Shown here piece after piece: positions 18,687 through 28,213 of a DNA stretch of 46,615 bases. The stretch is from assembly GCA_022601155.1 (NCBI GenBank), contig JAHZJA010000556.1, forward strand, positions 1 to 46,615, in the 5' to 3' direction. The notes beneath the pieces are model-generated. The model was not told the origin of the DNA. It did not search any database and worked only from the letters and a program-made list of their open reading frames with translations. Every line of letters starts with the position of its first letter. Position 1 is the first letter of the stretch. A program made the translations under genes and the position numbers. The DNA comes from Deltaproteobacteria bacterium. GTDB lineage: Bacteria; Myxococcota_A; Polyangia; Nannocystales; Nannocystaceae.

Positions 18687-18977
18687 TCAGCGCTTGCCGA
18701 TCTCGGCGTCGAGCTTCTTCTCGATGGCGTCGAGCTCGGCCATGCGGCGTTCGAAATCGTTGTCGGGCGCGATCGCCTTGCGCTCGCCCGCGCCTTCGAT
18801 CGCCTTGTCGGTTCCCATGAACAGCCGATAGCCGACGTAGCCAGCCCCCGCGATCACCCCGAGCACGAGCAACGGCTTCAGCACCGAGATCACGATCCCG
18901 AGCGCGGCCAAGCCACCAAGCCCGATGAGGCCGAGCTTGACCAACGGCCAGGCTGCGCTGGGCTGTTCGTCCGCCAT
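18687..18977 (-). CDS. Small membrane protein of unknown function
   Basis: MADEQPSAAWPLVKLGLIGLGGLAALGIVISVLKPLLVLGVIAGAGYVGYRLFMG...; hydrophobic core plus charged C-terminal helix. Confidence 0.7.
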   Translation of the reverse strand: MADEQPSAAWPLVKLGLIGLGGLAALGIVISVLKPLLVLGVIAGAGYVGYRLFMGTDKAIEGAGERKAIAPDNDFERRMAELDAIEKKLDAEIGKR

Positions 18978-19062
18978 GGCCGACAGCATAGGGTGCGGCG
19001 CCCCCGTGGCCAAGCCAGGCAGTCAGGGCCGTGATGAGGTAGCGCTGGCCCAGTCGCAGTTG

Positions 19063-19162
19063 CCCTGCGCAGTCAGTTGGCTGCGCAGGGAAAAGCAAGG
19101 TCCGTGCCGCAGGCACCGCCATACTCGACGGCGGTCGAGGCAGCACCCGCGACACGGACCTT
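19063..19162. other. Structured intergenic segment: two strong inverted repeats
   Basis: ccctgcgcag (19063-19072)/ctgcgcaggg (19081-19090), 8-nt loop; aaggtccgtg (19097-19106)/cacggacctt (19153-19162) enclosing gtgcc-gca-ggcac and accgcc/ggcggt. Confidence 0.6.
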
Positions 19163-19492
19163 CGACGATGCCTCCACTGGGGTTAGAGCGCCCCGACCCC
19201 AAGGTGTGACGGAAAAAAGTGAACACGGCCTCGCTTCGCCGAAGCCGGGCCCGGATTCGTCGGTCTACGGCGAGCGTCCGCCATCCCACCCGGGTAGGCG
19301 ACGCACCCGAACGGGCATCCGCGGACCCACGGCAGGGCACCCAACCCCACCTGGTCGAATCCTTCCGCCCATGGCAGGCGGCGGCATCGCGGCCCCCATG
19401 GCGACGTTCGCGCAGCGCCAGGGTAGCCCACGTCACAGTGGCGACCACGGCTCGATGATCGTTGGGCGGGGCCGGGGCACTACCCGGACGAG

Positions 19493-20194
19493 ATGGCTTT
19501 GATTGACGTAAATCGGACCCGCCGAGCCCTTCGGACGGGCCTGGCCCTGGGGGCCCTGCTCGGACTGAGCGCCTGCGACTTCACCGACACCGGTCGGACG
19601 GGCGAGCTTGGGCACGGCTACTTCTTCTACGAGTGCGACAACAACCCCGACGACGGGTTTTGCGATCGCGCCGCCCTGGACCGCGAGTTCCCGGCCGCTG
19701 TCGCCGTGGGCTCGATGTTCAAGATCGACTTCGAGGCCGACGACGGGACCGAGCATCTCGACTTGGTCAGCGGCTGCCTCGACTGTCTGCAGCGCACCAC
19801 CGAGGGCTTCACCATGCCCGCGCCCGGCCGTGCGCCCCTGCTGGCCGAGAACGGTGAGGGCGAGATCTTCGACATCCTCCATGTGGAGGCCAAGGACACC
19901 GCCGACATCGTCGTGCGGGTGGACGGCGAGCCGTGGCCCGATGGCCAGCTGGTGCTCCTGCCGACCACCATGCACGACCTCACCGCGACCCCGCAGGCCG
20001 CCGACGGCACCGAGCTGGGCGGCGCGCTCGCCTACAGCTGGGAGATCGCCGACGAGTCGATCGTGCAGTTTTCCTCGTCGAGCGCTCGCAACGACGTGAG
20101 CCTCATCGCCATCACCCCGGGTGAGACCACCATCACCGTCTCGACCGGGGACATCAGCTTCGAGATTCCCGTCGAGGTCAAGGAGATCGGCTGA
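19493..20194 (+). CDS. Lipoprotein with C-terminal Ig-like (BIG2-type) segment
   Basis: Lipobox LSAC; C-terminus SLIAITPGETTITVSTGDISFEIPVEV typical of bacterial Ig-like folds. Confidence 0.7.
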   Translation: MALIDVNRTRRALRTGLALGALLGLSACDFTDTGRTGELGHGYFFYECDNNPDDGFCDRAALDREFPAAVAVGSMFKIDFEADDGTEHLDLVSGCLDCLQRTTEGFTMPAPGRAPLLAENGEGEIFDILHVEAKDTADIVVRVDGEPWPDGQLVLLPTTMHDLTATPQAADGTELGGALAYSWEIADESIVQFSSSSARNDVSLIAITPGETTITVSTGDISFEIPVEVKEIG

Positions 20195-20195
20195 A

Positions 20196-20597
20196 ATGAA
20201 ACGCGCAATCAAGACCACGATGGCCCTGCTCGCGGTAGCGATCGGCGCGACCGCCTGCGCGCCTCGCTACGACGGCTTCGACTGCCGCATGCTCAACGAG
20301 ACGCCCACGGCGGCGCTGTGCACCGACTCTCGAATCGAGGTCGCCCGAGGTGAAGCCCTGGTGGTGCGAATCTCGCCCGTCAGCGAATCCCGCACCGAGT
20401 TCGACGACAACGTCACCGTGGAGCTGCGTACGGGCGACAACCAGCGACTGGACGTACGCCCCGGCGCAGGCGAAGAGTTCGCGCTCATCGGGCTGACGGT
20501 CGGAGAGACGATCACCGAGGTGTGGATCGATGGCGAGCTGGAAGACGAGATCGTCACCCGGATCATCGCCGCCGATCCCAGCGGCCCGAGCGACTGA
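20196..20597 (+). CDS. Lipoprotein of unknown function
   Basis: MKRAIKTTMALLAVAIGATACAP signal/lipobox; start 2 bp after preceding stop. ORF-track start at 20121 is upstream of the likely start. Confidence 0.7.
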   Translation: MKRAIKTTMALLAVAIGATACAPRYDGFDCRMLNETPTAALCTDSRIEVARGEALVVRISPVSESRTEFDDNVTVELRTGDNQRLDVRPGAGEEFALIGLTVGETITEVWIDGELEDEIVTRIIAADPSGPSD

Positions 20598-20886
20598 GAC
20601 ACTCGCGGGCGTTGCCCGACCCCAAGGCCCACCAAGACCTCGACGCCGACGACCGGCGCGAGGTCTTCTTCGTGGGCTGCGGCGAGACCACGACGGGACC
20701 GTACGAGTTCGAGCGCGAGGCTCCGCGCCACCATCGGCGCCATCGGTGGAGATCCGGTCGGCGGGGTATCCACCACCTCTGAGCGCCAACACACGGCCGC
20801 CACGACGCCGGTCGGTCGCCCGGCCCGAGCGCCGCTCCACCTCACCGCGATGAGCCTGGTAATCTCCGGGCCATTCGCGGTTTGTC

Positions 20887-21468
20887 ATGATTACGGTTCG
20901 TCGCTCTGATACCGGTGCCCATGTCCTCATCCACGAGCCGTCACAGACGGTGATGGTGGGCGAAGACCTCGCGGCGACCTACGCCAAGATGGAACAACAC
21001 CTGGGCGAACACCCGACGCTGGCCTCGGCCAGCGACACGGCCGCTCGGGCTCCGCAGACCAACCCGCGCTGGGCGTGGCTGGTGGGGTTGGGGGCCGTCG
21101 CCCTGCTCCCGCTGTTGTGGCTGGCCGTTCTCCACTACACCTTGGGTGGCCTCATCGATGAGTTGCGCGCTGCCCCGCCTGCAGCCACCGACTCGGAGCA
21201 GGTCCAAGACCTCCAGGCTCAGCTGTCGGCCCTCGAACAGAACGTCTCGCGGCTGGAGGATGCTCTCGGCCGCGCCCGGGTCGGTGCAGCCACCGACGCC
21301 GCAGCCACCAAGACCCCACCGCGCCGGCCCGCCGATCGCTCGCGCCCAACCCCGCCCGTCGACAAAGCGCAAGACGCCGAGCGTGCGCGTGACGACAAGG
21401 CTCGCGCCGCCATGATCGACCGTCGCCGACAGGCCGCCGCCGACCAAGACGACGCCGACCAGCCGTAG
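20887..21468 (+). CDS. Single-TM, coiled-coil protein of unknown function
   Basis: TM WAWLVGLGAVALLPLLWLAVLHYTL followed by heptad-rich VQDLQAQLSALEQNVSRLEDAL; ends 2 bp before the next kinase gene. Confidence 0.65.
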   Translation: MITVRRSDTGAHVLIHEPSQTVMVGEDLAATYAKMEQHLGEHPTLASASDTAARAPQTNPRWAWLVGLGAVALLPLLWLAVLHYTLGGLIDELRAAPPAATDSEQVQDLQAQLSALEQNVSRLEDALGRARVGAATDAAATKTPPRRPADRSRPTPPVDKAQDAERARDDKARAAMIDRRRQAAADQDDADQP

Positions 21469-21470
21469 CC

Positions 21471-23888
21471 GTGAGCGACGAACAACCGCTCGACCCTTTG
21501 GCGGGCACGCCCTTGCCGAGCCAACACGCCGAGGTCGGTGTGGAGACCCGGCGATTGCAGCAGGCGATCGCCACGAGCTTGTTCGGCGACGCGGCACCGG
21601 CCGACCCCGTGCAGATCGGCCGCTTCGCCATCACCGAGCGACTGGGCTCTGGCGGCATGGGCGTGGTCTATCTGGCCCACGACCCTCGGCTCGAGCGGCC
21701 GGTTGCGCTCAAGGTGATGCGCAAGGACCTGCAGCACGCCGCGCGCGACCGCATGGTCCGCGAAGGCCGTTCGCTCGCTCGCCTCGATCACCCCAACGTC
21801 GTCCCCGTCTACGACGTCGGCTTCGTCGACGGCCGGGTGTTCGTCGCGATGGGCTATGTGCGCGGGCAGACCCTGCGCGAGTGGATGGCGGCCAACCCTT
21901 GTCGCAGCCGCCGCAACGTCGACGACACGGTGGCCCTGTTTCAGCGCGCCGGAGCGGGCCTGGCCCATGCCCACACCGAGGGCATGGTGCATCGCGACTT
22001 CAAGCCCGACAACGCGCTGGTGGGCGAAGACGATGCCGTGCGCGTGGTCGACTTCGGGCTCGCCGCCCCCGCTCCGGGCCCAAGCGACCCCACCGGGGTG
22101 GGCCTCACGCTCGACAGTCGTCAACAGACCCTGCCCGGCAACGAGTCCGAGCTGTCGGAGTCGCGGCTGACCGGCGACGGCGAGGTGGTCGGCACCCCCG
22201 CGTACATGTCTCCCGAGCAGCTGCTGGCGCAGCCCGCCGATCACCGCAGCGATCAGTACTCCTTTTGCGTGGCGCTGTACGAGGCCCTGCATGGCGAGCG
22301 CCCGTTCGGCGGCAAGACCATGCTCGCGCTTCGCAACCAGGTGCTCATCGGCGACAGGCCCTCCACCCCCAATGCCGTCGTGCCGCGGTGGATCAACGAC
22401 GCCGTGCTGCGCGGCCTGAGCCGGGAGCCGGCCGAGCGCTTCGAGAGCATGGACGCCCTGCTCCAGTGCCTCGCCGACGACCCCGCCGTACGCCAGCGTC
22501 GACGCGTGACCCGGGTCGCCGCCTTCGTGGGCGTGGTTGGTGTTGCCGGGTTCGCCTACGCCCAGGGGCGCCGTGAAGAGGCGATCGAGCCGTGCCCCAT
22601 CGTCGAGGACGCGTCGGTCGGTGGTTGGGACGAGCCGGGGCGCACCGCCGTCCGCGAGACCCTGCTGCAGGGCGACGCCCCCTATCGTGAGCAGACGTGG
22701 GCCACGGTCGAGACCAACCTCGACGAGTACGCGCGCCAGTGGACCGCCATGCAGCACGACAACTGCCTCGCCACCCGCGTCCGGGTCGAGCAGAGCGAGC
22801 AGCTGTTCGACATGCGCCAGGGCTGCCTCGCCGACCGCGAGCGGTCGCTGCGAGCGGTCGTCGAGGTGCTCGGCTCGGGCAATCCCGATGTCGTGCTGCG
22901 GGCCGCCACCGTCTCTCAGGGTCTGCCTTCGCTCTCCGTTTGCGCGTGGTCGCCCGCGTTCGTGAGCCCCGCCCCCATTCCCCAGGACCCGGAGCTCGCC
23001 GAGCAGGTGGAGCAGGTGCGGGAGCGCTTGGCCCGGGCCGAGGCCACCGGTCGAGCCGGGCTCTACACCGCGGGGCTCGAGCAGGCCCGCGCCGTCGCCA
23101 CCGATGCCGCCTCGATCGACTTCGATCCGCTCCGTGTCGAGATCGAAGAGAGGATCGCCACCGCCGAGTACCGTCTTGGTCAGTACGATGCAGCCGAGAG
23201 CCGACTCGACGACGTGTTTTGGCTGGCGCTGTCGGCCAAGCACGACCGTGTGCTCGCAGCGGTCGCCGTGCACCGCGTCGACGTGAGCGTGCAGCGAGCG
23301 GACGGTGACCAGAGCGACGAGTGGGAACGTCGCGCGCGCGCAGCCCTGGCTCGCATCGGTGGGGACACCATGCTCGAGGCCGCCCTCGAAGGTGCACTGG
23401 GCCAGCGCGCCAACGACGAGTCGCGGACGGCCGATGCCATCGAGCACAAGCGCAAGGCCGTGGAGCTGTCACGGCAAGCCGAGAGCCCCGACCCAGGCTT
23501 CACCGCCGACCTGCTGTCGTCCTACGCATCCACGATGATGCGCCAGGGCCAGATCGACGAGTCGATCCCGATCTACCGTGAAGCCATCGACCTGCTCGAC
23601 GGCATCGTCGGCCCCCATCACCCGTCCTTGGCCTCGGTCCACAACAACCTCGGCATTGCCCTGCTGACCAACGGCGACCCCGAGGCCGCGCTCGAGCAGC
23701 TGCTGACCGCGCTCGAAGTCTATCGCGAGGTCTATCCCAAGGGGCACATCGAGCTGGCCAACACCCTCGCCGTGTTGGGCTATATCCACAACGACCGTGG
23801 CCACCTCGACGAGGCCGCCACCTTCCTGCTCGAAGCACTCGCGATGTTCCGCGAGGTCATGGGGCCCGATCATCCAAAGGTCGGCTAG
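21471..23888 (+). CDS. Serine/threonine protein kinase with TPRs, truncated by in-frame TAG
   Basis: LGSGGMGVVYLAHDPRLERPVALKVM, HRDFKPDNALV, DFGLAAP, GTPAYMSPEQL; ends ...GPDHPKVG*, with homologous TPR sequence continuing in the same frame. Confidence 0.92.
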   Translation: MSDEQPLDPLAGTPLPSQHAEVGVETRRLQQAIATSLFGDAAPADPVQIGRFAITERLGSGGMGVVYLAHDPRLERPVALKVMRKDLQHAARDRMVREGRSLARLDHPNVVPVYDVGFVDGRVFVAMGYVRGQTLREWMAANPCRSRRNVDDTVALFQRAGAGLAHAHTEGMVHRDFKPDNALVGEDDAVRVVDFGLAAPAPGPSDPTGVGLTLDSRQQTLPGNESELSESRLTGDGEVVGTPAYMSPEQLLAQPADHRSDQYSFCVALYEALHGERPFGGKTMLALRNQVLIGDRPSTPNAVVPRWINDAVLRGLSREPAERFESMDALLQCLADDPAVRQRRRVTRVAAFVGVVGVAGFAYAQGRREEAIEPCPIVEDASVGGWDEPGRTAVRETLLQGDAPYREQTWATVETNLDEYARQWTAMQHDNCLATRVRVEQSEQLFDMRQGCLADRERSLRAVVEVLGSGNPDVVLRAATVSQGLPSLSVCAWSPAFVSPAPIPQDPELAEQVEQVRERLARAEATGRAGLYTAGLEQARAVATDAASIDFDPLRVEIEERIATAEYRLGQYDAAESRLDDVFWLALSAKHDRVLAAVAVHRVDVSVQRADGDQSDEWERRARAALARIGGDTMLEAALEGALGQRANDESRTADAIEHKRKAVELSRQAESPDPGFTADLLSSYASTMMRQGQIDESIPIYREAIDLLDGIVGPHHPSLASVHNNLGIALLTNGDPEAALEQLLTALEVYREVYPKGHIELANTLAVLGYIHNDRGHLDEAATFLLEALAMFREVMGPDHPKVG

Positions 23889-24548
23889 ACCTTGCACGCA
23901 CTGGGACGGGTGCGCATGGAGCAGCGGCGCTACGACGAGGTGCGCACCCTCGTGGACGAGGCGCGTGCGCTCTACACCCGTCGCTCCGAGCCCGATGGCG
24001 CCAAGACCGGTGACATCGAGAACCTGCTGGGCGAGGCCGAGCTGGGACAGGGCAACCACGCCGCTGCCCTCGAGGCCTTTGGCCGTAGCCTCCAGCACCG
24101 CTCCCGACAGCTCGGCGAAGACAGCCCGTGGCTCGCCAAGGACTACCGGGCGCTGGCCCGAACCCACTCTGCCATCGGCAACCTCCCCCTCGCCTTGGAG
24201 AACCTCGACCGTGCGATCGCGATCCGAGCCAAGGCCTTCGGTCCCGACAACGCCAAGGTCGGCCCACTGTGGCAGGTACGAGGGGACATCCAGCGCGAGC
24301 ATGGGCAGCTGGATGACGCGGTGACGTCGTACTCGCGGTCCATCGAGATCTTGGAGGCGGCTGGTGCCACCAACGCCACCGTCTTGGCCCGGGCTCACCT
24401 GGGGCGGGCACTGGCGAGCGCAGCGAATGAGCCCAATGCGGATGGGCCCAATGCGGATGATCTGGCAGCGGCGCGGAAGTATGCAGCAGGGCTACCGGAC
24501 GACGTGGCGCTGCATGAGGCGCTGGTTGACGCCAATCCCTCGGGTTGA
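23889..24548 (+). pseudogene. C-terminal TPR continuation of the 21471 kinase beyond a premature stop
   Basis: Same reading frame as 21471..23888; TLHALGRVRMEQRRYDEVRTLVDEARALY... is normal TPR sequence. Kinase 1 has Tyr at the equivalent position (HPTLGYALDELGE). Confidence 0.75.
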
Positions 24549-25014
24549 GAGCCACACGCGCTCGATTTTCCGGTATAGGTCCCGCCATGGGTCGGTGACG
24601 CACTGGGCTTGGGCGTAGGTACGCGGACCGATCGAATACGCGGTGGCCGACAGCCAGTATCGATGCGTCAAGCCCACGAGGGTTGGTGTTCTTCAGATCG
24701 AGCGTCGTCGCCGAGAGTGGTCAGCGGGTCCAAGACGTCGCGGTCGCCCGATGAGGTCACGCCTTGACCGCTATCGTCCAGCTCATGGGTACCGTCGTTG
24801 ACGTGGTTGGACTCGTTGACGGACATCAGGGCGTGGTTGACCACCGTGATGCAGGGGCTCTTGAGTGCCTCGATCTCGTCGGCCAGCTCGCCCGTGCCTC
24901 CAACGCACCCGTGAACTCGGTGGTTGTCGGTTCCGCCGAGGAAGCACTACGGTTCCGGGTGGCGGGTGTTCCTGACGGCTGCCCGGGGGCCGAAGCCGAC
25001 ACCCCGCCGCACGA

Positions 25015-25056
25015 GGGGCGAGCCCGAAGGAGGATCTCGTCCTTCGGGCTCGCCCC
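25015..25056. repeat. 17-bp perfect palindrome with 8-nt loop
   Basis: ggggcgagcccgaagga (25015-25031) - ggatctcg - tccttcgggctcgcccc (25040-25056). Confidence 0.9.
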
Positions 25057-25350
25057 GTGGCGGGAAGATCATCAATATCCCGAATGTCACCGGGGTCTAC
25101 CACTTGTTGTTTGGCACGATCCAAAACTTCTCTCGCGGCATCCATCTCACCGTGGGCGATATGAACCTGCCACAGAGTCTTCAGCACGGACCCCTGGGTT
25201 CCATTGGTTGTCGAGCAGTCGCCGCTCCAGCACCTCGAGTGCGTGCGCGCCGAGCCTGGCCGCGCGGCCGTACTCCGCTGCTGCGTAGAGCCCCGACGCC
25301 AAGGGTTTCTCCTGGGCGAGTCCAATGTGGAGGGAACAGGGGTTCACCCC
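25040..25350 (-). pseudogene. Frameshifted TPR-protein relic
   Basis: LASGLYAAAEYGRAARLGAHALEVLERRLLDNQWNPGV in one frame continues as SVLKTLWQVHIAHGEMDAAREVLDRAKQQVVDPGDI in another. Confidence 0.6.
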
Positions 25351-25415
25351 CCGGCGGCATCGGCACCCCCAAGCTCCCGTAGGTCCGACCGGCACGAACT
25401 CTCGGAGGGCCTGAC

Positions 25416-25742
25416 TCAGCTTCCCGAAGGGCCTTCTGTGACAGTGGTCATCGTCAGAGTAATCGCACCAGAGCTACTATTCGATGTATTGAAATAGTAG
25501 GTCGTGTTTGCGTTGGAGAAGATGTATCTGCTGGTCAGTGAGGACGGAAAGGCTGGCTTCGAAGTGGAATGTACACACGTGGACGAATAATTGAATTCGT
25601 GACCGTCGCGCCGTTGCCTGCGGCAATCGAATCTGCAGTTCTTGCCGCCGCATTGCTCCAGGACAGAGCGTTTCCCATAGACGTAGATATTGGCTGCCGT
25701 GTAGACTGGCGGGCTCACTTGCGTATCGATCCGGGCGTTCAT
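25416..25742 (-). CDS. Low-GC orphan protein of unknown function
   Basis: MNARIDTQVSPPVYTAANIYVYGKRSVLEQCGGKNC...; ~108 aa, visibly lower GC than neighbours, Ser/Thr/Asn-rich C-terminus. Confidence 0.4.
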   Translation of the reverse strand: MNARIDTQVSPPVYTAANIYVYGKRSVLEQCGGKNCRFDCRRQRRDGHEFNYSSTCVHSTSKPAFPSSLTSRYIFSNANTTYYFNTSNSSSGAITLTMTTVTEGPSGS

Positions 25743-26161
25743 CTGAGGCTTCCTTTGAAGTTTGGCAGGGGTGGACAAGACAGAGAATCAACAATCCAGC
25801 ATTTAAGAACTCCGAAGCGGGGCGACATCCGACGATGAAACTAGGGGGTCATCGTTTGCTCGAGCACGTCGTCAATTCCCTCGAGTTCAGCAGGGTCCGT
25901 CGTCGGTTGCTTGGCGCGGTCCAGGTACGCTCTTGCAACATCGCTGCGGTCGTGTTCCACGCCAGTCCGCGACGCGACCGCCCGCCGCCCGCACGACCCA
26001 AGGCTCGGGCCGTCGCTCGATCTACGGAATGTCGTGGGGCGTCGAGTTCTGCCTGTACACCGAGGCCCGACATACCCCTCGGGCCCGTGACTCGTGTGCA
26101 GGGTTTCCCTTGTCGTCAGTTCGTTCCTGGACTCGTGTGGCGTGGGCGCGACTTCGGTCGT

Positions 26162-28213
26162 TCAGCAACCTCGGAGCACGGAAGTCAGCAACATCCGACG
26201 GCGACGTTTCAGGACGGCGCTATCGCTGATGTCTGCCCCCGGCCCTTCTCCGGCCCAGTCCGCGGTCGCATCGGCGCGCGGCGTCACGATGGGGAACGCA
26301 GGATCGCTGTCGTCCATGAGACGGAAGAACTCGATCAATTTCCGTGCTTCTCCCTCCACCGCCTCGCTGAGGTCGTCCAGCGAGAGCTCCCCGACGATGA
26401 GGTCGGTGAGCTGAGTCCGGGTGAGGGTGATCGTCACCTGTGGGGTCTCTTCACCGAAGCTACCGTCGGCCACATTGTAGCTCAGCGCGCCATTGCTCAC
26501 CCGCACGAGCCACGGTGTGGTGACGGCGTCTTTGATCACCCACTTCATGACGATGCTGGTCTTGGCCGCCTTTGGACCGATGAGCGAAGCGGCCAGGGCA
26601 TCGAAGACCATGGCCGTCGAAATGGCCTCGACCATGTCCCGGCTGCTGGCCTCGACACTGCTGGACACGATCCCCTCACGTAGCTCCTTGGCTCCCATGA
26701 GATAGAAGCTGCGCCACGGGGCAGACTCGGCCTGGTAGCCGAGCTGCTCGAAGGCGTCCGCCTGCAGGTTCTTGGCCGTCGTATTATCCGGTTCCGCGTA
26801 GACCAGGTGTCCGAGGAGCTGAGCGGCCCAGCGATAGTCACCTTCCTCCGAGGCGAGGTTGGCCGCGGCGATGACCCCTTCGGCGTCGCCCATGAGCTCG
26901 ACGTACTTCGCCGCGCTGTCGGCCGGCGACAGTGCGTGCAGGTGGGTAGGATTTCCGTCGAACCAGCCCATGTACCGATCGTAGACCGCCTTGACATTAT
27001 GACTGATAGTTCCATAGTAGCCCCGACATCCCCACTCCTGGGTCAGTCCGGGCGACATCTCGAACACCTCGGCGACTTCGATCCCGGTGTAGCCCTTGTT
27101 GAGCATGCGCAGCGTCTGATCGTTGAAGTAGCGATACATGTCGCGCTGCTTGCTCAGAAAATCCCGGATGTTGGCATTGCCCCAGGTCGGCCAGTGGTGA
27201 GAGGCGAACATGATCTCTGCATCGCCAAACATCTCGAGTGCCTCGTTGAGATAGTTGGACCAAGCCAGCGGGTCGCGAACCGGGGCGCCGCGCAGGGTCT
27301 GGAGGTTGTGCATGTTCTGGGTGACGTTCTCCGCTGCGCAGAAGATCTTCCGCTCGGGGAAGTAAAAGTCGACCTCGGCGGGGGCCTCGCCGCCCGGAGT
27401 CATGTGGAAGACGATCTCGATGCCCGCCAGCTCGACGGTTTGGCCGGTATGAGTGATGTCGAGTGTCGGACTGAAAACGGAGACTCGCCCCATGGAACTG
27501 GTCTTGCCCAAGCCGCAATCCACCTGGCCCTTGTCATCGGCGGGCAAGAGCGCGCCGTACATGTACATCGCCCGGCGAGCCATTGCCACGCCAGCGTAGA
27601 CGTTCTCGCTCACCGCGTGCTCGAGGAATCCCTCGGGGGCAATGATCTGCACACCGTCCGCGATCTGTTGCTCCGTCACCACCCCACCAACTCCTCCGAA
27701 GTGGTCCACGTGGCTATGAGTGTAGATGACAGCCACAACCGGGGTGTCCGCATTCTGGGGTCGGTTCTCCCGGTAGAGCCGAAGACCGGCGGCGGCGCAT
27801 TCACACGAAATCATCGGATCGATGATGATGAGGCCGCCATCGCCCTCGATGATGGTCATGTTGGACATGTCGAAGGCTCGGACCTGATAGAAGCCCTCGG
27901 CGATCTCGAAAAGGCCATTGAGTGAGTTTAGCCTGGCCTGACGCCAGAGGCTCGGGTTGACGGTGTCCGGTGTGGGGGCGTCTACAGTCTGTTGCTCGTA
28001 GGGCTCTAGGCTCCAGACCACGCGTTGTTCATTCGGATTGTCGGGATCGACATCACCCGGCACTTCACTTCGGATGACGACATGGTCCCAGGTCGCGATG
28101 AAACCACGGCTCGCGTCGACGAACGACTGCTCGTCATCGAACGGCAGAGTATTGGCATGGTTGCAGTTGACGTGCTTGGTGTGTTGGCTCGCGCCTTTTC
28201 GTGTATCGGACAT
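26162..28213 (-). CDS. Alkyl/aryl-sulfatase, metallo-beta-lactamase fold (type III, SdsA-like)
   Basis: THSHVDHFGG metal motif, CECAAAGLRLYRENRP, MTPGGEAPAEVDFYFPERKIFCAAENVTQNMHNLQTLRGAPVRD, SHHWPTWGN; C-terminal SCP2-like region. Likely start MSDTRKG at 28213. Confidence 0.92.
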   Translation of the reverse strand: MSDTRKGASQHTKHVNCNHANTLPFDDEQSFVDASRGFIATWDHVVIRSEVPGDVDPDNPNEQRVVWSLEPYEQQTVDAPTPDTVNPSLWRQARLNSLNGLFEIAEGFYQVRAFDMSNMTIIEGDGGLIIIDPMISCECAAAGLRLYRENRPQNADTPVVAVIYTHSHVDHFGGVGGVVTEQQIADGVQIIAPEGFLEHAVSENVYAGVAMARRAMYMYGALLPADDKGQVDCGLGKTSSMGRVSVFSPTLDITHTGQTVELAGIEIVFHMTPGGEAPAEVDFYFPERKIFCAAENVTQNMHNLQTLRGAPVRDPLAWSNYLNEALEMFGDAEIMFASHHWPTWGNANIRDFLSKQRDMYRYFNDQTLRMLNKGYTGIEVAEVFEMSPGLTQEWGCRGYYGTISHNVKAVYDRYMGWFDGNPTHLHALSPADSAAKYVELMGDAEGVIAAANLASEEGDYRWAAQLLGHLVYAEPDNTTAKNLQADAFEQLGYQAESAPWRSFYLMGAKELREGIVSSSVEASSRDMVEAISTAMVFDALAASLIGPKAAKTSIVMKWVIKDAVTTPWLVRVSNGALSYNVADGSFGEETPQVTITLTRTQLTDLIVGELSLDDLSEAVEGEARKLIEFFRLMDDSDPAFPIVTPRADATADWAGEGPGADISDSAVLKRRRRMLLTSVLRGC

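Noticed and set aside
19170-19370. tRNA-like pieces (ggttagagcgcc near 19177; ggtcgaatccttccgcc near 19353)
   Set aside because: D-arm- and T-arm-like strings are ~170 nt apart with no acceptor or anticodon stem pairing; chance resemblance.
20530-20853. 107-aa plus ORF after the second lipoprotein
   Set aside because: Arg/Pro-rich, overlaps the lipoprotein 3' end, no recognisable motif.
21219-23447. 742-aa minus ORF
   Set aside because: Antisense shadow of the third Ser/Thr kinase; no family-like motifs.
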